From assembly GCF_030704535.1 (NCBI RefSeq), contig NC_081820.1, positions 24,298,001 through 24,362,000 of the forward strand: a stretch of 64,000 nucleotides of DNA. Direction: 5' to 3'. A program made the position numbers and the translations under genes. How positions within the stretch are numbered: the first letter of the stretch is position 1; the number at the start of each line of letters is the position of its first letter. Of the stretch, positions 1-18,946 are shown in pieces. The notes beneath the pieces were generated by a model. The model saw only the letters and a list, made by a program, of their open reading frames with translations. It did no database searches and was not told the DNA's origin. The DNA comes from Vitis vinifera. Lineage: Eukaryota > Streptophyta > Magnoliopsida > Vitales > Vitaceae.

Positions 1-1814
1 AACTTTAAGTGGTGGAAGTCAAATTTAGCAAACTTTTAAGTTGTGTAAATCAAATCTAGTTGTTAATTATGGATTTATGAAAGGTATGCATTCAAGTTTA
101 CAAGATTCAAATGTCATATCCTTTAAAAGATTTACATTGATTGATACCTACGCTTTGATTCTACATTCTTAACACAACATTTCATGTTCCTTAGAACATA
201 AAAGTCCCATGAAAGTATGTCACATTGGACCAATAATATGCATGTTGGGAACAAAATTGTCAACTCGATTGTTAGTTAATCTAGCATGCTAATAATAACA
301 ATTTTGAATGGAAAAAAAATGAGTGATGACAATAAGACTCAACTATGTCATCTCAGATCTTGAATATGATAGATGCACTATATAGATTACCCTACTTAAG
401 GGATGGCTAATATAGGAATTATTTGCTAAGGATGGCAACAAGATAGATTTTGGATAGATTACCTCGATCTTGATCTCATCCCATTTATATAAATTAATTC
501 TAATATTTGTCTCAATAAAAATTTAAATGGTGGGTAAGGAAAGACGATACTCAGACCCTTCCAAGTGGCAAAAAAAATCTCAAATTGACTCTTGACTTGT
601 TTGTATTAATTTCAAAACTGTCTCATTAGGAGGGGTGAGACAAGTGAAAAAAAAAAAAAAAACCTTATCTCATTGTCATCCTTAAATTTTTTTAACATTT
701 GATTATGAAGTTTTCTATTCTTAAACTTTGGAACAAGAGGGCTCAATTTGTGGAGGATGTAACCCTTCATTATGGCTGACAATAATGATTAAATGGGATA
801 TAACATACGCCTAATCATTGTTGGTCAACATATTTTTTGGGTATTTATTTAAATTTATTAACAAAATTTCCACCGTTAGCCAAGTGTCATAAGAATTTGT
901 CTAAGTGCCGCACGAGCTTAGGAAAAAAAAACTAAATCCGTGACACAAGACTACTTATAAAATCATGATTTTACTTGTAGGTTCGAACAAAAGTTAAAAA
1001 AATAAAAAATTAGGAAACAATCCTAAAACGTGCAAAAATCCAGTTCATTTGACAAAAATGATCAAACCGTTCTTAAAATTTTTAATCTCAAAGTAGGTTT
1101 AAATAATTCGGTGATCATCTCAATTTCATCACTGGGTTATAATATAGAATGGGCTACAATGGCATGACCTGTAGCTTCTTGTAAATTACAATTATATTAT
1201 TTGAGTCTTTTTACACACAATGTCTAATAATGGGCTTCTTGGGTTTGTGCCAATTGCTATTAAACAAAATCAAAAACAGCCAATCCAAACCATCCCATTT
1301 TCTGGTTTTATTAGTTCCATTCTAGATATATAAAATCCGATGAGACTGATAGAGTTTTGATTTTAATACTCACAATTGAACCAAACACACAGTGCACACT
1401 CAGGGGCAACTGTCCAAATTTTAACTCCTATTTGGCATATGAATACTAGAAAACTTGTCTTTCTTATAGAAAACCTGGCAAATGCTTCGGTTAGAATAGA
1501 AAAGAAACATCAGAAAATCCCCCGGTGTGATTGTATACTCTCTGCACAAGGATTCCAAGGGGAAAAAAGGGTAAAAAGAAGCCAGATTTGGGTCATATTT
1601 CGTAGTTCACAAAAGATTAAAATTACCCATACAAACAATATAAAGGCTGAGATTTTGTTTTTTCTTCTTTTCAACTGAGGGCATGTTCTGGACCTTTCTT
1701 TTTTGTCCATTTTAGGATTGACGAGAGGGATATCAAACTTCATTCATACATAGAACTGAAAAACAGAAGTATTAGAAGGGAAAAGGGTCTGCCCCCACAC
1801 ATAAAACAGCATTC
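1..1814. other. AT-rich flank and 3' region of the E2 gene; no gene seen
   Basis: No family-like reading frame is visible on either strand. The part next to 1815 must hold the 3'UTR of the minus-strand E2 gene. A 17-base A tract sits near 645-661. The short open frames around 1376-1743 overlap on both strands and read as chance. Confidence 0.5.
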
Positions 1815-8436
<6,622 letters not shown>

Positions 8437-8444
8437 CGAGAAAC

Positions 8445-8580
8445 CTGGTTCCAGCGGCCAGATCGCTTCAGATCAGACTCATCACAACAGAAACAACACA
8501 AGGAACCAAACACAACAACGCATATGCAAAAACAAATACACAGATTCGAAGGGAGAAAAAGAGATGCGAGGAAATCTTAC
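8445..8580 (-). other. Predicted 5'UTR intron of the E2 gene
   Basis: On the minus strand a strong donor, TTATTCG|GTAAGATTT at 8580, and an acceptor, ACCAG|GTTTCTCG ending at 8445, lie just upstream of the ATG at 8436. Leader introns are common in plant UBC genes. This is inferred from splice motifs only. Confidence 0.6.
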
Positions 8581-8690
8581 CGAATAAAATTTGGATCCTC
8601 CTCTTCTGTGGTTTGTTTTTCCTAGGGGAGGGTGTTTGGGAGAAAGGAAAAGAAAATGGAGACGGGAATGGGGATTCTGTGCGGTGGTAA

Positions 8691-8698
8691 CTTTTATA
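8691..8698 (-). promoter_or_regulatory. TATA box of the E2 gene
   Basis: The minus strand reads TATAAAAG here, about 110 bp upstream of the predicted leader-intron donor at 8580, so transcription would start near 8660. The surrounding sequence is less AT-rich than the intergenic average. Confidence 0.6.
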
Positions 8699-8881
8699 AA
8701 GGCCTGGTGTGGCGCTGGAGAATGCTTGTAATCGACTCTCTCATTGGTTATTCCCTTTCGTGTGGGCCCCAATTGACGTTTTCTGTGGGGCAAATGATTT
8801 TCGCCGAAAGGGATCAAAAGGTAATTTAATTTATCAACTCTGGGCGCAATTATGAGGGAGGGGGACGGAGACGATGCTTCC

Positions 8882-8895
8882 AAACGACGTCGTTT
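8882..8895. promoter_or_regulatory. ACGACGTCGT palindrome upstream of the E2 gene
   Basis: AAACGACGTCGTTT is a perfect 14-bp palindrome with an ACGT core, about 185 bp upstream of the E2 TATA box. ACGT cores are contacts for bZIP factors. The same word recurs near the starts of the LRR kinase and hAT genes. Confidence 0.45.
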
Positions 8896-10310
8896 TCTTT
8901 GGATCTAGTCAGTTTTGCTTTAGTCCGGTGGAATCGTTGTTGGCTTTGCCACGGAGACGCGTTGTCGCCTCGTCAACTGGTCAACTTATTATTAGGATAA
9001 TTATTTTTTTTTAAATTAAAATGATTAGCTTAAATCGCAAGTTATTCTCAATTCTTAATAATAAATTCGAGGAATCTACGGTTTGTGGTATATAGAAATT
9101 GAGGGCTTAGATTCTCCGCTCCTTCCTCTCTTCCACAAATCTGACTCATATCATTTAATTTAAATATTTTTAAATAAATAATAATAATAATAATAATTTT
9201 TATATAAAATATAAAAATTCAAATCTTCATTCAAAATTTAAAATTTTAAAATATTAAAATATTAAAGGCTTTTATTATCTTGTATTTTAAAATTTTTCAG
9301 GATTATATAATTTTATTGTCCTATACCATTAAAAAATCAAAAATTTGAAAATTAAATTATAACTTATTTGACAATTATTTTTTACAACAGTTTTGAAAAA
9401 TAAATTTTTTAAAACCTTTTTTTTTTATATTCTATAAAATAAAAATTTGTTTGAAAATCTGAAATATTTTTAACCTATTATAAATATCTTTCAAAAATCA
9501 TTTTTATATCTAATATTTTATTTTTAATAATTTCATATCTTTGTAAAATTATTTCTTAAAACAATCCAAAACAAATGAAAATAAAAAAAATAATTAAAAT
9601 ATATTATTTTGAAATATATTATTTTATATTCTTAATATCAAAAAATAAAAAATAGTTTTTAATTGTCAAATGTGTTTTTTATATTTTTTTGTTTTGAAAA
9701 ATATAAAATTGTTCTTGAAAATAGTTTCAAACATGTCCTAAATTAATCGATCAAAAACATTTTTGTCCCTTTATTTAATTATCTCGTACTATTTTATTTT
9801 TTTATTTTTAAAAAATAGTAAATGTATAATAAGTACATATAAATACACTAAAAATATCTTTTACTTTATAATTTTGAAAATTTTAAAATATTTGAAGAAA
9901 ATTCACTATAATAGGAAATAATTTTCAAAAACTATTTCCTAAGTGGAATACCAATAAAAAAATTAAATAATTTGTTTTAAATTTAAAAATGAATTATTCC
10001 TTGTTGGTTCTCTCTTAAAAAGGGAAAAAATAAAAAATGGTTTGTGCATTATCATTATAATTTTTGCAATTTCTTTTCTTTTCTTTTCTTTTTTAGTACA
10101 AGTCATGGTCCAGAAAGGAAAAAGTACCAAATTCTATGGCGGTGGAGTGGGGCTGCTGCTGCCTTTAGGAGAATAATTCAATGGTCCAAAGGTGGAGAAT
10201 AAAATGTCGTTATTTATGAACATTTGTTTCACGATTTTGCCATCTACCATTTTTCCAAAGTTGGACTAAAAAGATACGAAAAATGTGATTCCCAAATTCT
10301 AATCCACAGA

Positions 10311-10600
10311 GATTAAAATTCTAGGAAGAACGAGTCACGTTTCTCGTACGTGACTGTTTTTGTTTTTTTTTTTTTACTCACAAGGTAAGGCGCAAGGCAA
10401 AATTATACTTGTCGGATAAAATAATAAATATAGAAATTGAAATTCTATAAAGAATGAGGCATGTTTCTTAGGATTAAGGTTTATTTTGAAGAATTAATTC
10501 GTTTTTATTTTTAAATATTTACTTTAATTAGAATTTAAGAAAAATAATAAATGTAGAAATTAAAATTCTATAAATAATGAGTCACGTTTCTTTGAATGGA
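10311..10600. repeat. Three diverged units of about 123 bp containing TCACGTTTCT
   Basis: AAATTCTA....AAxxAxGAGTCACGTTTCT-type blocks start at about 10316, 10440 and 10563 (spacing 124 and 123). Copies 2 and 3 also share ATAATAAAT(A/G)TAGAAATT upstream. Copy 2 has GAGGCATGTTTCT. Confidence 0.6.
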
Positions 10601-12891
10601 AGTTTCTTTTATTGGAATTCAACATATAAATTCGATTTTATAAAAGATAAATTTTAATTAGTTATCTAAAAATAATTAATATTTCATATACTTTTTAATT
10701 AAAAGTACTGTATTTGATCGTTCAAGTACTATATTTTAATGATATAGGTATTACTTTTTATCATCTTCGGTATTACTTTTGACTCATGAATATATAAAAC
10801 TTGGGTTTTTAAATGATTTATATTTTGTGATTATTTTTAGATGGTTGTATTGAAACACGTTTTTTCCTTTTTCTCGTCTTTTATTTTATTTCCTTTTGCA
10901 TTTTTCTTAAGGCTATGTTTGATTTCTTCAAGTTTTGAATGAAAAAAAATAAAAAATATATTCAAAATTAATAATTTATTTTTATATGTTTATTTAAACC
11001 CATTCCACTTAATTTCATTTACCATATAAAAATTGAATAATTTTAAAATATGTAAATTTATAATTAATTTAAATTTTTTTTAAAAAAATTTTATAGTGAA
11101 ACTAAATATGAGAAAATTATTGTTTTTTATATTTTTTTATTTTCTTGGCACTTTTCCGAACTAAACATAACCTAAATGTATATATTATTTTATTAAAATA
11201 AAATTTTATTGAATATAAAAGAAAATCAAAATAGAGTTATGTATATATTAATATGCATCCTCGTGTTGATGAGACATTCTCTTGCGGGAATGGCACGTGT
11301 AAGGCAGGTCGTCATAATTGGTATATGCATTTATGTAATTTTCATATTAAATATATATTTTCTTAAATCAAATGATTTTAACAAAATTAGATGAATAGAT
11401 ATAAAAACTTTTTTGGTTAATCAGAAATCAATCCATCATCGTTGTTGTTCCAAATTTATAGTTTTAACTTATACTTTTATCTCATTATTAAAACAAGATA
11501 TTGTTTTAAAGTCAAATAAGCATTTAATTGGCGTACAAATAAGGCTAATCAAGCCTTTAGTCAATAAACCATATACTATTTCTGATGATTAGTAATGTCA
11601 TCCACAGTTGTTAGATTAAATATAAACATGTCACATGTCACAAGAGCTGTGGCATTTTGGTACCAATGTGAATAATAATAATAATAATAATATTCTATTC
11701 TAATCATATGATACAAAAATTGGCATGCCACATGCAGGTGCAATAAATATTATAGTGAATTATTTATTGCAAATTTGTAGAATTTATTGAGGATAGAAAA
11801 AAAAAGTTATGAAAAATGATTTTTTTAAAAAATTGAAGAAAATAGAATATAATTAAAAATATTTAAAAATTTATATGCTTTTAAATTATTTCATTTTTAA
11901 ATAAATAGTTAAAATAAGTTAAATAAATTTAAAATAATATATAAAAATGATTTATTAATTTAAAATTTATGTTTGGTTGTTGAAAAAATTAAGAGAAAAT
12001 GTAAGGGGAAAAAAAGAAAGAAAAAATAGAAAGAAATAAAAAATGAAAAAAAATAAAAAATTTTTAAAGCTATTGAATTATTTTTATTTATTATTTTAAA
12101 TTGTTTACTTATTTTAATTTTTTAATTTAAAATTTAAATAATTTTAAAATATATAAGTGTTTTAGAAAATCAATTTTCTTAATATATTTTTTTAATACTT
12201 TCTAAAAATCAAATGCAACCTAAATCTATTTTTTTTCCCTTTTTGTTTAGTTTTTGAAAAATTTAAAGGAAAAAAATATGAAAAAAATAAAAATAGATTC
12301 AAAATAAAAAAAATTATTTTTATATATTTATTTAAATTCATTTTATTATATTATATAATGATTAAGTAATTTTAAATTACATAAATTTCAAATTAATTTT
12401 AATTATTTTTATTTTTTACTTTTTGTATTTGTCATTGTGAAATTTCATTAATTTTTTTCTTTAATACTTTTCAAACGTAATAAATGTATAAATAATTTAT
12501 TAATTTTAAATATTTTTTTTATTTTTTTTATCTTTCTTTTTATTTTGTATCTCTTATATATTTTTCTCAAAATTTTTTAATATCAAACATAGCATTAAAA
12601 TTAATTATTTACATTATTATTAGAAATATTTTGACATATAATTCTCATAATAAAATCAAGAAAAATGATACAAAAATTGAAAATTATTAAAAAATTATTT
12701 ATTAATAATTATCAAATAAATAAAATTCCAATTTATTGAGATTCCAACCCAAATCATTGCATTAATTTCCTCGTCCTCTTCTTCTTTCATCCTCATTTTT
12801 TTTTTCCTTCAAATTATTATTATTTTTTTATTCGAATAATTTAGCAGACGATTTATCGACTGCTCTTGGCCTTGACTTCAAATCCTCTGAA

Positions 12892-15800
12892 ATGGCTCAG
12901 AAATCAGAGGCCCACTTCGCGAAGATGGAACGGCTCAGATCGCACCGTCGTGTCCAAATCGAAGATTCCAAACCCACTCGCTACGACGACGACGACGACG
13001 AAGAAGAACCAAGTTCACGCGGTTCAATCAAACTGAGGCCGTCGGAGAAGAACGTAACTGAAGATCAAGAGCCGTTCATGGGCGTCAAGGTCCGGAGAAG
13101 AGCTTCGCTGCATCGCGATTACAAGGGGGATTATCTCGATGTGCCTTCTCAGCCATTCCTCATGAAGCTTTTAGGGAAACAAGGTGAGCGGTGTTTGATT
13201 TGATTTGATTGATTTTGTGTTGGTTTGGTTTTATCTCGATTTGGTGGTGGAGGGAATGCGGGAAAGGGAGGGAATTGAAGTTTTGATTTTGGGGGTGGGT
13301 TGGGCACTGGTAAAACTAATAATTCTCACTCGATGATGATGGGAGTTAATAATGGTTCAATTTGATTCTGTTTTGGTTTGATTTTAGCTCAGTTTGATGG
13401 GCTAGAATGCAGGGAAAGAAATGGAATCGATGTTTTGGTTTTGGGTTTTTCGTGGGTTATTAACTGGTAAAAAATGATTCTTAGTTGATGATGAAATTTA
13501 ATAATGGTTGATTTGATCTCGTCTTGTTTTAACTTTACCTCACCTCTGGTGTGTGAGAAAATGATGGAAAAGATTGAAATGGAAGCATTACTTTTGGTGT
13601 TTTTTTTTTCCTTTTTTTTGTGGTCTGGAAATGGTAGAACAATGATTCTCACTCAGTTGATGCTGAAATTGATAATTGCTCTTCGATTTTTGTTTAATTT
13701 TACCTCAGTTTGATGGGCAATAAAATGGGGAAAATAAATTAAATCGAAGTTTCACTTAATTGATGCTGAAATTGAGTTGATTTGTTTTTAACTCTTCTCT
13801 TGAAACTGTGACTAAATTGGGAATTTGATGACCGGGCATTGTGTTTTCAACCTTTGGTTGTTGTAGTCACTGGAGCCACTTTGTTATTTTGTGAGTCTAC
13901 AGTGAAGTAGTTTTGGTTGTAGGAAGACACACTAAAAGAATGAAATCAAAGTTCAGTAGGGTTCAGATTACTTTGCATATGTTTAATTTTTTGGGACAAA
14001 ATTGGGTTTTTGATGATTTGTTATTGATCAGTGGAGTTTTTTATGGCTTTGGATTCTGGATAGCTTTTTAATATTTTGGTTACTAAATATGTTTTGCTTG
14101 GTTGCTGAGAAAATTTAGGAAAACAAATGCAATTCGAATTTGAAACTTGGACCTTTGACTGTCTGGGAGTGGAGGAAAGAAAAACCCTCATGCAACTGTG
14201 ATTGATTATAGAACCGTTTAGCTTACTTGAGTGAGGTTTTCATTTTTCTTTTACTCCTATTAGCAACTAAAAGAAGGGTTTGGGAATTAGTGTGAAGTCA
14301 TAACAAGGTAGCCATACTGGAAGATGCAGCTAGATTATTTCCTTTTCAGGGAGAGCTAATGCGGCAATCCCATAGAAAGACATCACGATCCACTGAGCAG
14401 TCATTTGGGCCTTAGCCGGTGATCCAAGGCTGTTTCCCCCCCATATATGGTCTTACAACTTTGCGGAGACCTCAGAATAAAAATGTTTTGAACCCTTTCC
14501 TTAAAATTTAAAGTGTATGATAAGCATTGGAAATTATAAATTTTAAGCTTGTATTATTGTGAAATGCATTTGCTTCATGTGAGTTGTATCTCATTAATAA
14601 GGGAATGCCATGGAAATTAATAAATCTTATTGTGTTTTAGGTTGTACTCAAGATGAGTCTGTTGCATTCCTCATAATATGTGATTCTGTTTACTGCATGC
14701 AAATGCACATAGACGAACTTTGCTGAAACATTTATGAAAACAATCCAAGAAAATATTCAATAACTTTTTTTTTGATGGGCAAAGGCTAAATATTTATTAA
14801 GAAAAAGATTCAATACATTGATTGAAAGTATATGTATGAAATGGTGGTTGTGGATTCTTTCAGCATTTAAAAGTTGTCTCTGGCGCAGGTTTTAAGTTTT
14901 AACTCCGTGTTTTATGTTTTGACTTTTGTCACCTAAAAATTGATCTAAATCATGAAACACAAATTGAAGGTTGGTGAACATGACTCACTCATTTCCTCAG
15001 TAGTAACACTTTTTTTGTTTATAGTAAATTATTTGATATTAGTATAAAAAGGCCTGTAACGAAAGGGGTTGCAACCCTAGTACATAGGAAGTGTGGAGAA
15101 TCATTCAGAAGCAGATGAACAAAGAAAAGAGGATATTGTAGGTATAAAAAGAAAAATACAAATTTACAACCCCCAAAGGACCCTTTGATGAAGCAAATAG
15201 AGATTTTAAGAAACATATTTGTTACTTCTGAATGAGAATAGTGTGAACCATTGAAAGTTCTTCAATTCTCAAGCAAGCGTGATGGCCTCACTCTCCATGC
15301 TTGCATTCTGGTCCTTTCCTATAAAGCTGCTGTGCTAACCAGGTAAAAATTCTATTGACAGGATGAGGTAACACCCAATGTACATCAAACAAGGTAAATC
15401 ACAAAGGCAGACAAACTATACACATGGTCACAGTGGAGAATGGTATGTTTGATGGATTCCTTCATTCCTTAGACAAAAATGGTTAACCAGAGACTAGCCC
15501 TTCTCATGAATTGGTTGGACTAAAGATTGTCTTCCACAATGGTTCTGCATGAGGGATCCAATCCTGCAGTTGATGCTAGAACCCCACACCTCACTTCCTG
15601 AAGCTGGCTAAAATTCCCAAATTACTAGGATTTGTTGAACAGCTTCATAGAGATACAACATTTATTATCCTTCCTGTGTTGTAGATCAGGTAGCCAAACA
15701 AGGAGCAAAGCATTTATCCTCTATTTGAGATTTTATTCCCCCTTGAGTGTCGAATGTTTCCCTACTTTATGTATGTTGGTTTTTTCCTCATGAGGTTAGT

Positions 15801-18800
15801 CTAGTTGTTGTGGATCTGGTTACTTGGTTACTTTCTAACCAGCCTTTGTACATCTTTAAAGGATCGCTCATATTTCTTGTATTTATCAATTGATAGATGA
15901 AAAAAAAAAAAACAAACAAATACAACCTTTCTTACAGAACCACCACACCAACCTATCCTCCCTCCCCCTAAGGATTTACTCAGTTTCTGAGTAATTTTAT
16001 GCTACATGATTGTAGCAGCCTTTGCAGTTGAGAGAAGTAATTGATATTCCAATGTTCCTGCCGTCTGCTGGTAATGCTGTAAGACTGAAAAACCTGGAGA
16101 AATTCCTAGCAAATGTATCTCCACTAGAAAAATGTGGAGGATTTTCTGGTGATATCGATCATCTTTGTTGACTTGGCCATTTTGATTTTAGATATTGATT
16201 TCACAGTAGCTTCAAGTGCATGTGTTGAAATATTATAAATGGGTCTGAGCAGGCAGATTTGTGGAATATGCCCCTGTAGGAATGTGAAAAACTCTTTACA
16301 ACCTCCCAAAACACCATAAAATACTAAATTTCTGATAATAATGATTAACATGAGACAAGCAGGGTGTTTATTGTCCCTCTCTTAATTTTTGTTATCTAGG
16401 GAAATTCCCACATATTGATTGATAAGCCTTGCTATCATGGGCTTGCTGATAAATTTAAAATTTATGTATTTGAGCGCTGGAGGGTTTGACATTCCATAAA
16501 GCATCAGTTAGAGGGACTATATTATTTTCATGTCATCTTAGCTAGTGCTTGCTTTCTGTCATATTTGACAGAACGTGATTATTTAATACTCAACTATAAT
16601 TTCTTCTTCGACAAACAATTGTTTTTCTACTCCATTTTTAGGGAAACGAAGTCTTAGAAAACGAGGCCATTTTTTTATATTCTTATGGAGGTTATGTTGT
16701 CTAGAATACTGCTACTGTGAACTATGTCTGACAGTTCTATTGACAAGTGGTAATAATGGAGGGTATTAAATCCTAGACAAGCAAATTACAGGAATTAAAT
16801 ATCCTTCTAGAAATATGAAGGACATCTAAAATATTTCTCCCAAACTGTATCTGATGCTCAGCTGGAGCTCTTTTTTGTGTAGTGGATTAGATTAGAGTCG
16901 GTTGATAAATGCATAATCCTAGCCCTACTACTATTCAGTGGTATCTACTGGTATTAGTAGGAGACTACTGTCTATCAGAATCATATCATTAATTTATTAG
17001 CCTGTTGTTAAATTCTTAAGACTTTGCTCTCCATGTCTACAGGTGACAGGCAAGTTCTCTTTGCAGATAAAGCTTTGAAGTTCACTGGTTCAGGAAAGAT
17101 GAAACGGCGTACCCTCTTGATCACTGACTTCGCCATTTACATCATTGACTCAGAGACCGATATGCTTAAACGGAGGATATCACTTGCAGCTGTTGAAAAA
17201 ATTTGTTTGAGTGAACTAAGTGATAACTTCTTTGCAATTATTATTCCAACTGAGTACGACTTGCTGATGGCCAGTACTCGAAAGACCGAGATTGTTACTG
17301 TGTTGGTTGATGCTACCAAGAATATGTCTGACTATGAGCTTGAGGTGGTTTTCTCCAACAGGTAATACCTTTTATGTTGTCTTTTTTTTTTTTTTCTTTT
17401 ATTATTTGTAATTTTTACCTTCCATGTTTCTTTCATAACACCATCATTATATCTGTAAGGACGTCTACTGCTGACTATGCAACTTGTTTGACCAAGTAAT
17501 CAAAACTTGGTTGTCCCAAATTTAAAGCATCCAAACGGGAGTTTGAAGAAAATAAGCCTTGAAACCTTTGACTTGGGCAACTGGGTTTTTGGTGTAGTCC
17601 ACCTACCAAGCAACACTACACCACTTGTGGGATCATGTGATTGAGAAGTTAGGCAGGCACATGTCAAGTCTATTGATTTTCATTAGCCTTTTGGTTGATT
17701 CATGGTTTAAAATTTAAACTTACCATGTGAATTTCTGCACTAACCTGTGGGATGTGATTGGTTCTCCAAAAGTACTAAGAAAAGAAAAAAGAATTGTTAA
17801 TTCATGTTTGGTTGTTCTAGGAAAAAAATCAAATCAAATCAAATTAGTTAGAAACTTATTCATTTTCAAATTATTTAATTTTATATATAAAAATTAAAAT
17901 AAGTGAAAGAAGTTTGAAGCATATAAAAATAATGTGTTGACTTTGAATTTTTTTTTTTTCCTTCTCTTTTTCTTTCCTTTTATTTTTCATCTTTTTTTTC
18001 TTTTCCTTGGATCTCCTCTCAAATTTTCTAAGAACTGAACATAGCCTTAAAGATATTGGGTGTCTTGGAGATTTACAGTTTAACCAGATGATACATTGAG
18101 AGGTGGGAATGTTAGTTTTGCCTCGGGATTTACTTTTATGGCTTCAATGCCTGTCAGAACAGTTAGAAGATTCATCCCATGCCTTCCAAGTTACCGTTTA
18201 CAGCAATTTTTTTTGAGGATCATACCATTTTCAGTTGTAGTTGGTCTCCATTCTTCCCTTTGGAGGGTATTTTCAGCATAAGCACTTTTCTTTTGATTAT
18301 CATGGCTGATACAGTCAACACTATGATGTATTTCTTTATCACATTCTATTGACTACAGCCAAAATTTCTTTAAAGACTGCTTCTATTGACTGCCAATTAT
18401 CCCTCTTTTGTTGCAGATTTGAATATAATGCTGCCTCTGACCTGGTGAAGGAAGTTCAATTCGAAGAAGTTGAAGGTCTGTAACAATAGTACTTTCTTAT
18501 ACAAGATCTCCTCTCTGACAAAATTATTACTCAAATTCTCCACATATATGCTATATTTGATTCTAGGAAAGTACTAAGAAAAGAAAAAAAATGTTACGGA
18601 AAATTATTTTCTTGTGTTTAGTTTTATTACGAAAAATACAAAAGAAAATAAAATATAATTAAAATTAGTTAGAAACTTAATCATTTTAAAATTATTTTAT
18701 CTTTATATAAAGGAGAAAAAAAATAAGTGAAATAAGTTTGAAGTAGCACATAAAATTAACTTATTGACTTTAAATTTATTATTTATTTATTTTTCTTTTT

Positions 18801-18946
18801 TTCCTCTTTATTTTCTTTCTCTTGCATTTCCTTCAAATTTTTCGGGAACCATGCATAGGTTTAGGTTAAGTAATACCAGTTTACTGTCCTGAAGTTTTCA
18901 ATGTTTGTGAACAGGGGGTGTCAAAACAAGAATTTTGAGGAAGTGA
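12892..18946 (+). CDS. Stand-alone class I myosin tail homology (TH1)-like protein, 233 aa
   Basis: Exons 12892-13183, 17043-17361, 18417-18475 and 18915-18946 (292+319+59+32 = 702 nt) give 233 aa plus TGA. The N-terminal 97 residues are charged and probably disordered (RYDDDDDEEE, then KVRRRASLHRDYKGDYLDV). From about residue 98, GDRQVLFADKALKF, KMKRRTLLITDFAIYIID, ISLAAVEKICLSELSDNFF and ELEVVFSNRF follow the order of the lipid-binding TH1 domain in class I myosin tails. There is no motor, IQ or SH3 region; land plants have only class VIII and XI myosins. The likely role is membrane phospholipid binding, inferred from family knowledge. The exon 3 donor is GTCTGT, weaker than usual; read-through would end EVEGL at 18483. 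Intron 1 is 3.9 kb, and two related AT-rich insertions lie in introns 2 and 3. Confidence 0.88.
17772..18048. mobile_element. AT-rich MITE-like insertion, copy 1, intron 2 of the TH1 gene
   Basis: It begins AGTACTAAGAAAAGAAAAAA and contains AATTAGTTAGAAACTTA, then ends TTTTCTAAGAACTGAACATAG, an imperfect inverse of the start (TGxTTxGGTT...AGAAAA). Its layout matches 18570-18860. Confidence 0.6.
18570..18860. mobile_element. AT-rich MITE-like insertion, copy 2, intron 3 of the TH1 gene
   Basis: It begins AGTACTAAGAAAAGAAAAAA and contains AATTAGTTAGAAACTTAATC, then AAGTTTGAAG and a T/C-rich block ending TTTTTCGGGAACCATGCATAGG. It is collinear with 17772-18048 and somewhat longer. Confidence 0.6.

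Larger units (their letters stand above)
8700..12891. other. Divergent intergenic region between the E2 and TH1 genes
   Basis: No gene seen. It holds the palindrome at 8882-8895, an AT-rich foldback-like block at about 9390-9740, a three-unit repeat at 10311-10600 and long A/T tracts. About 11.8-12.7 kb contains further words of the AATTAAAATTAGTT-type AT-rich repeat family. Confidence 0.6.

Noticed and set aside
1376-1743. Overlapping open frames on both strands (about 100 and 77 codons)
   Set aside because: No family features, both strands open over the same stretch, AT-rich context; expected by chance.
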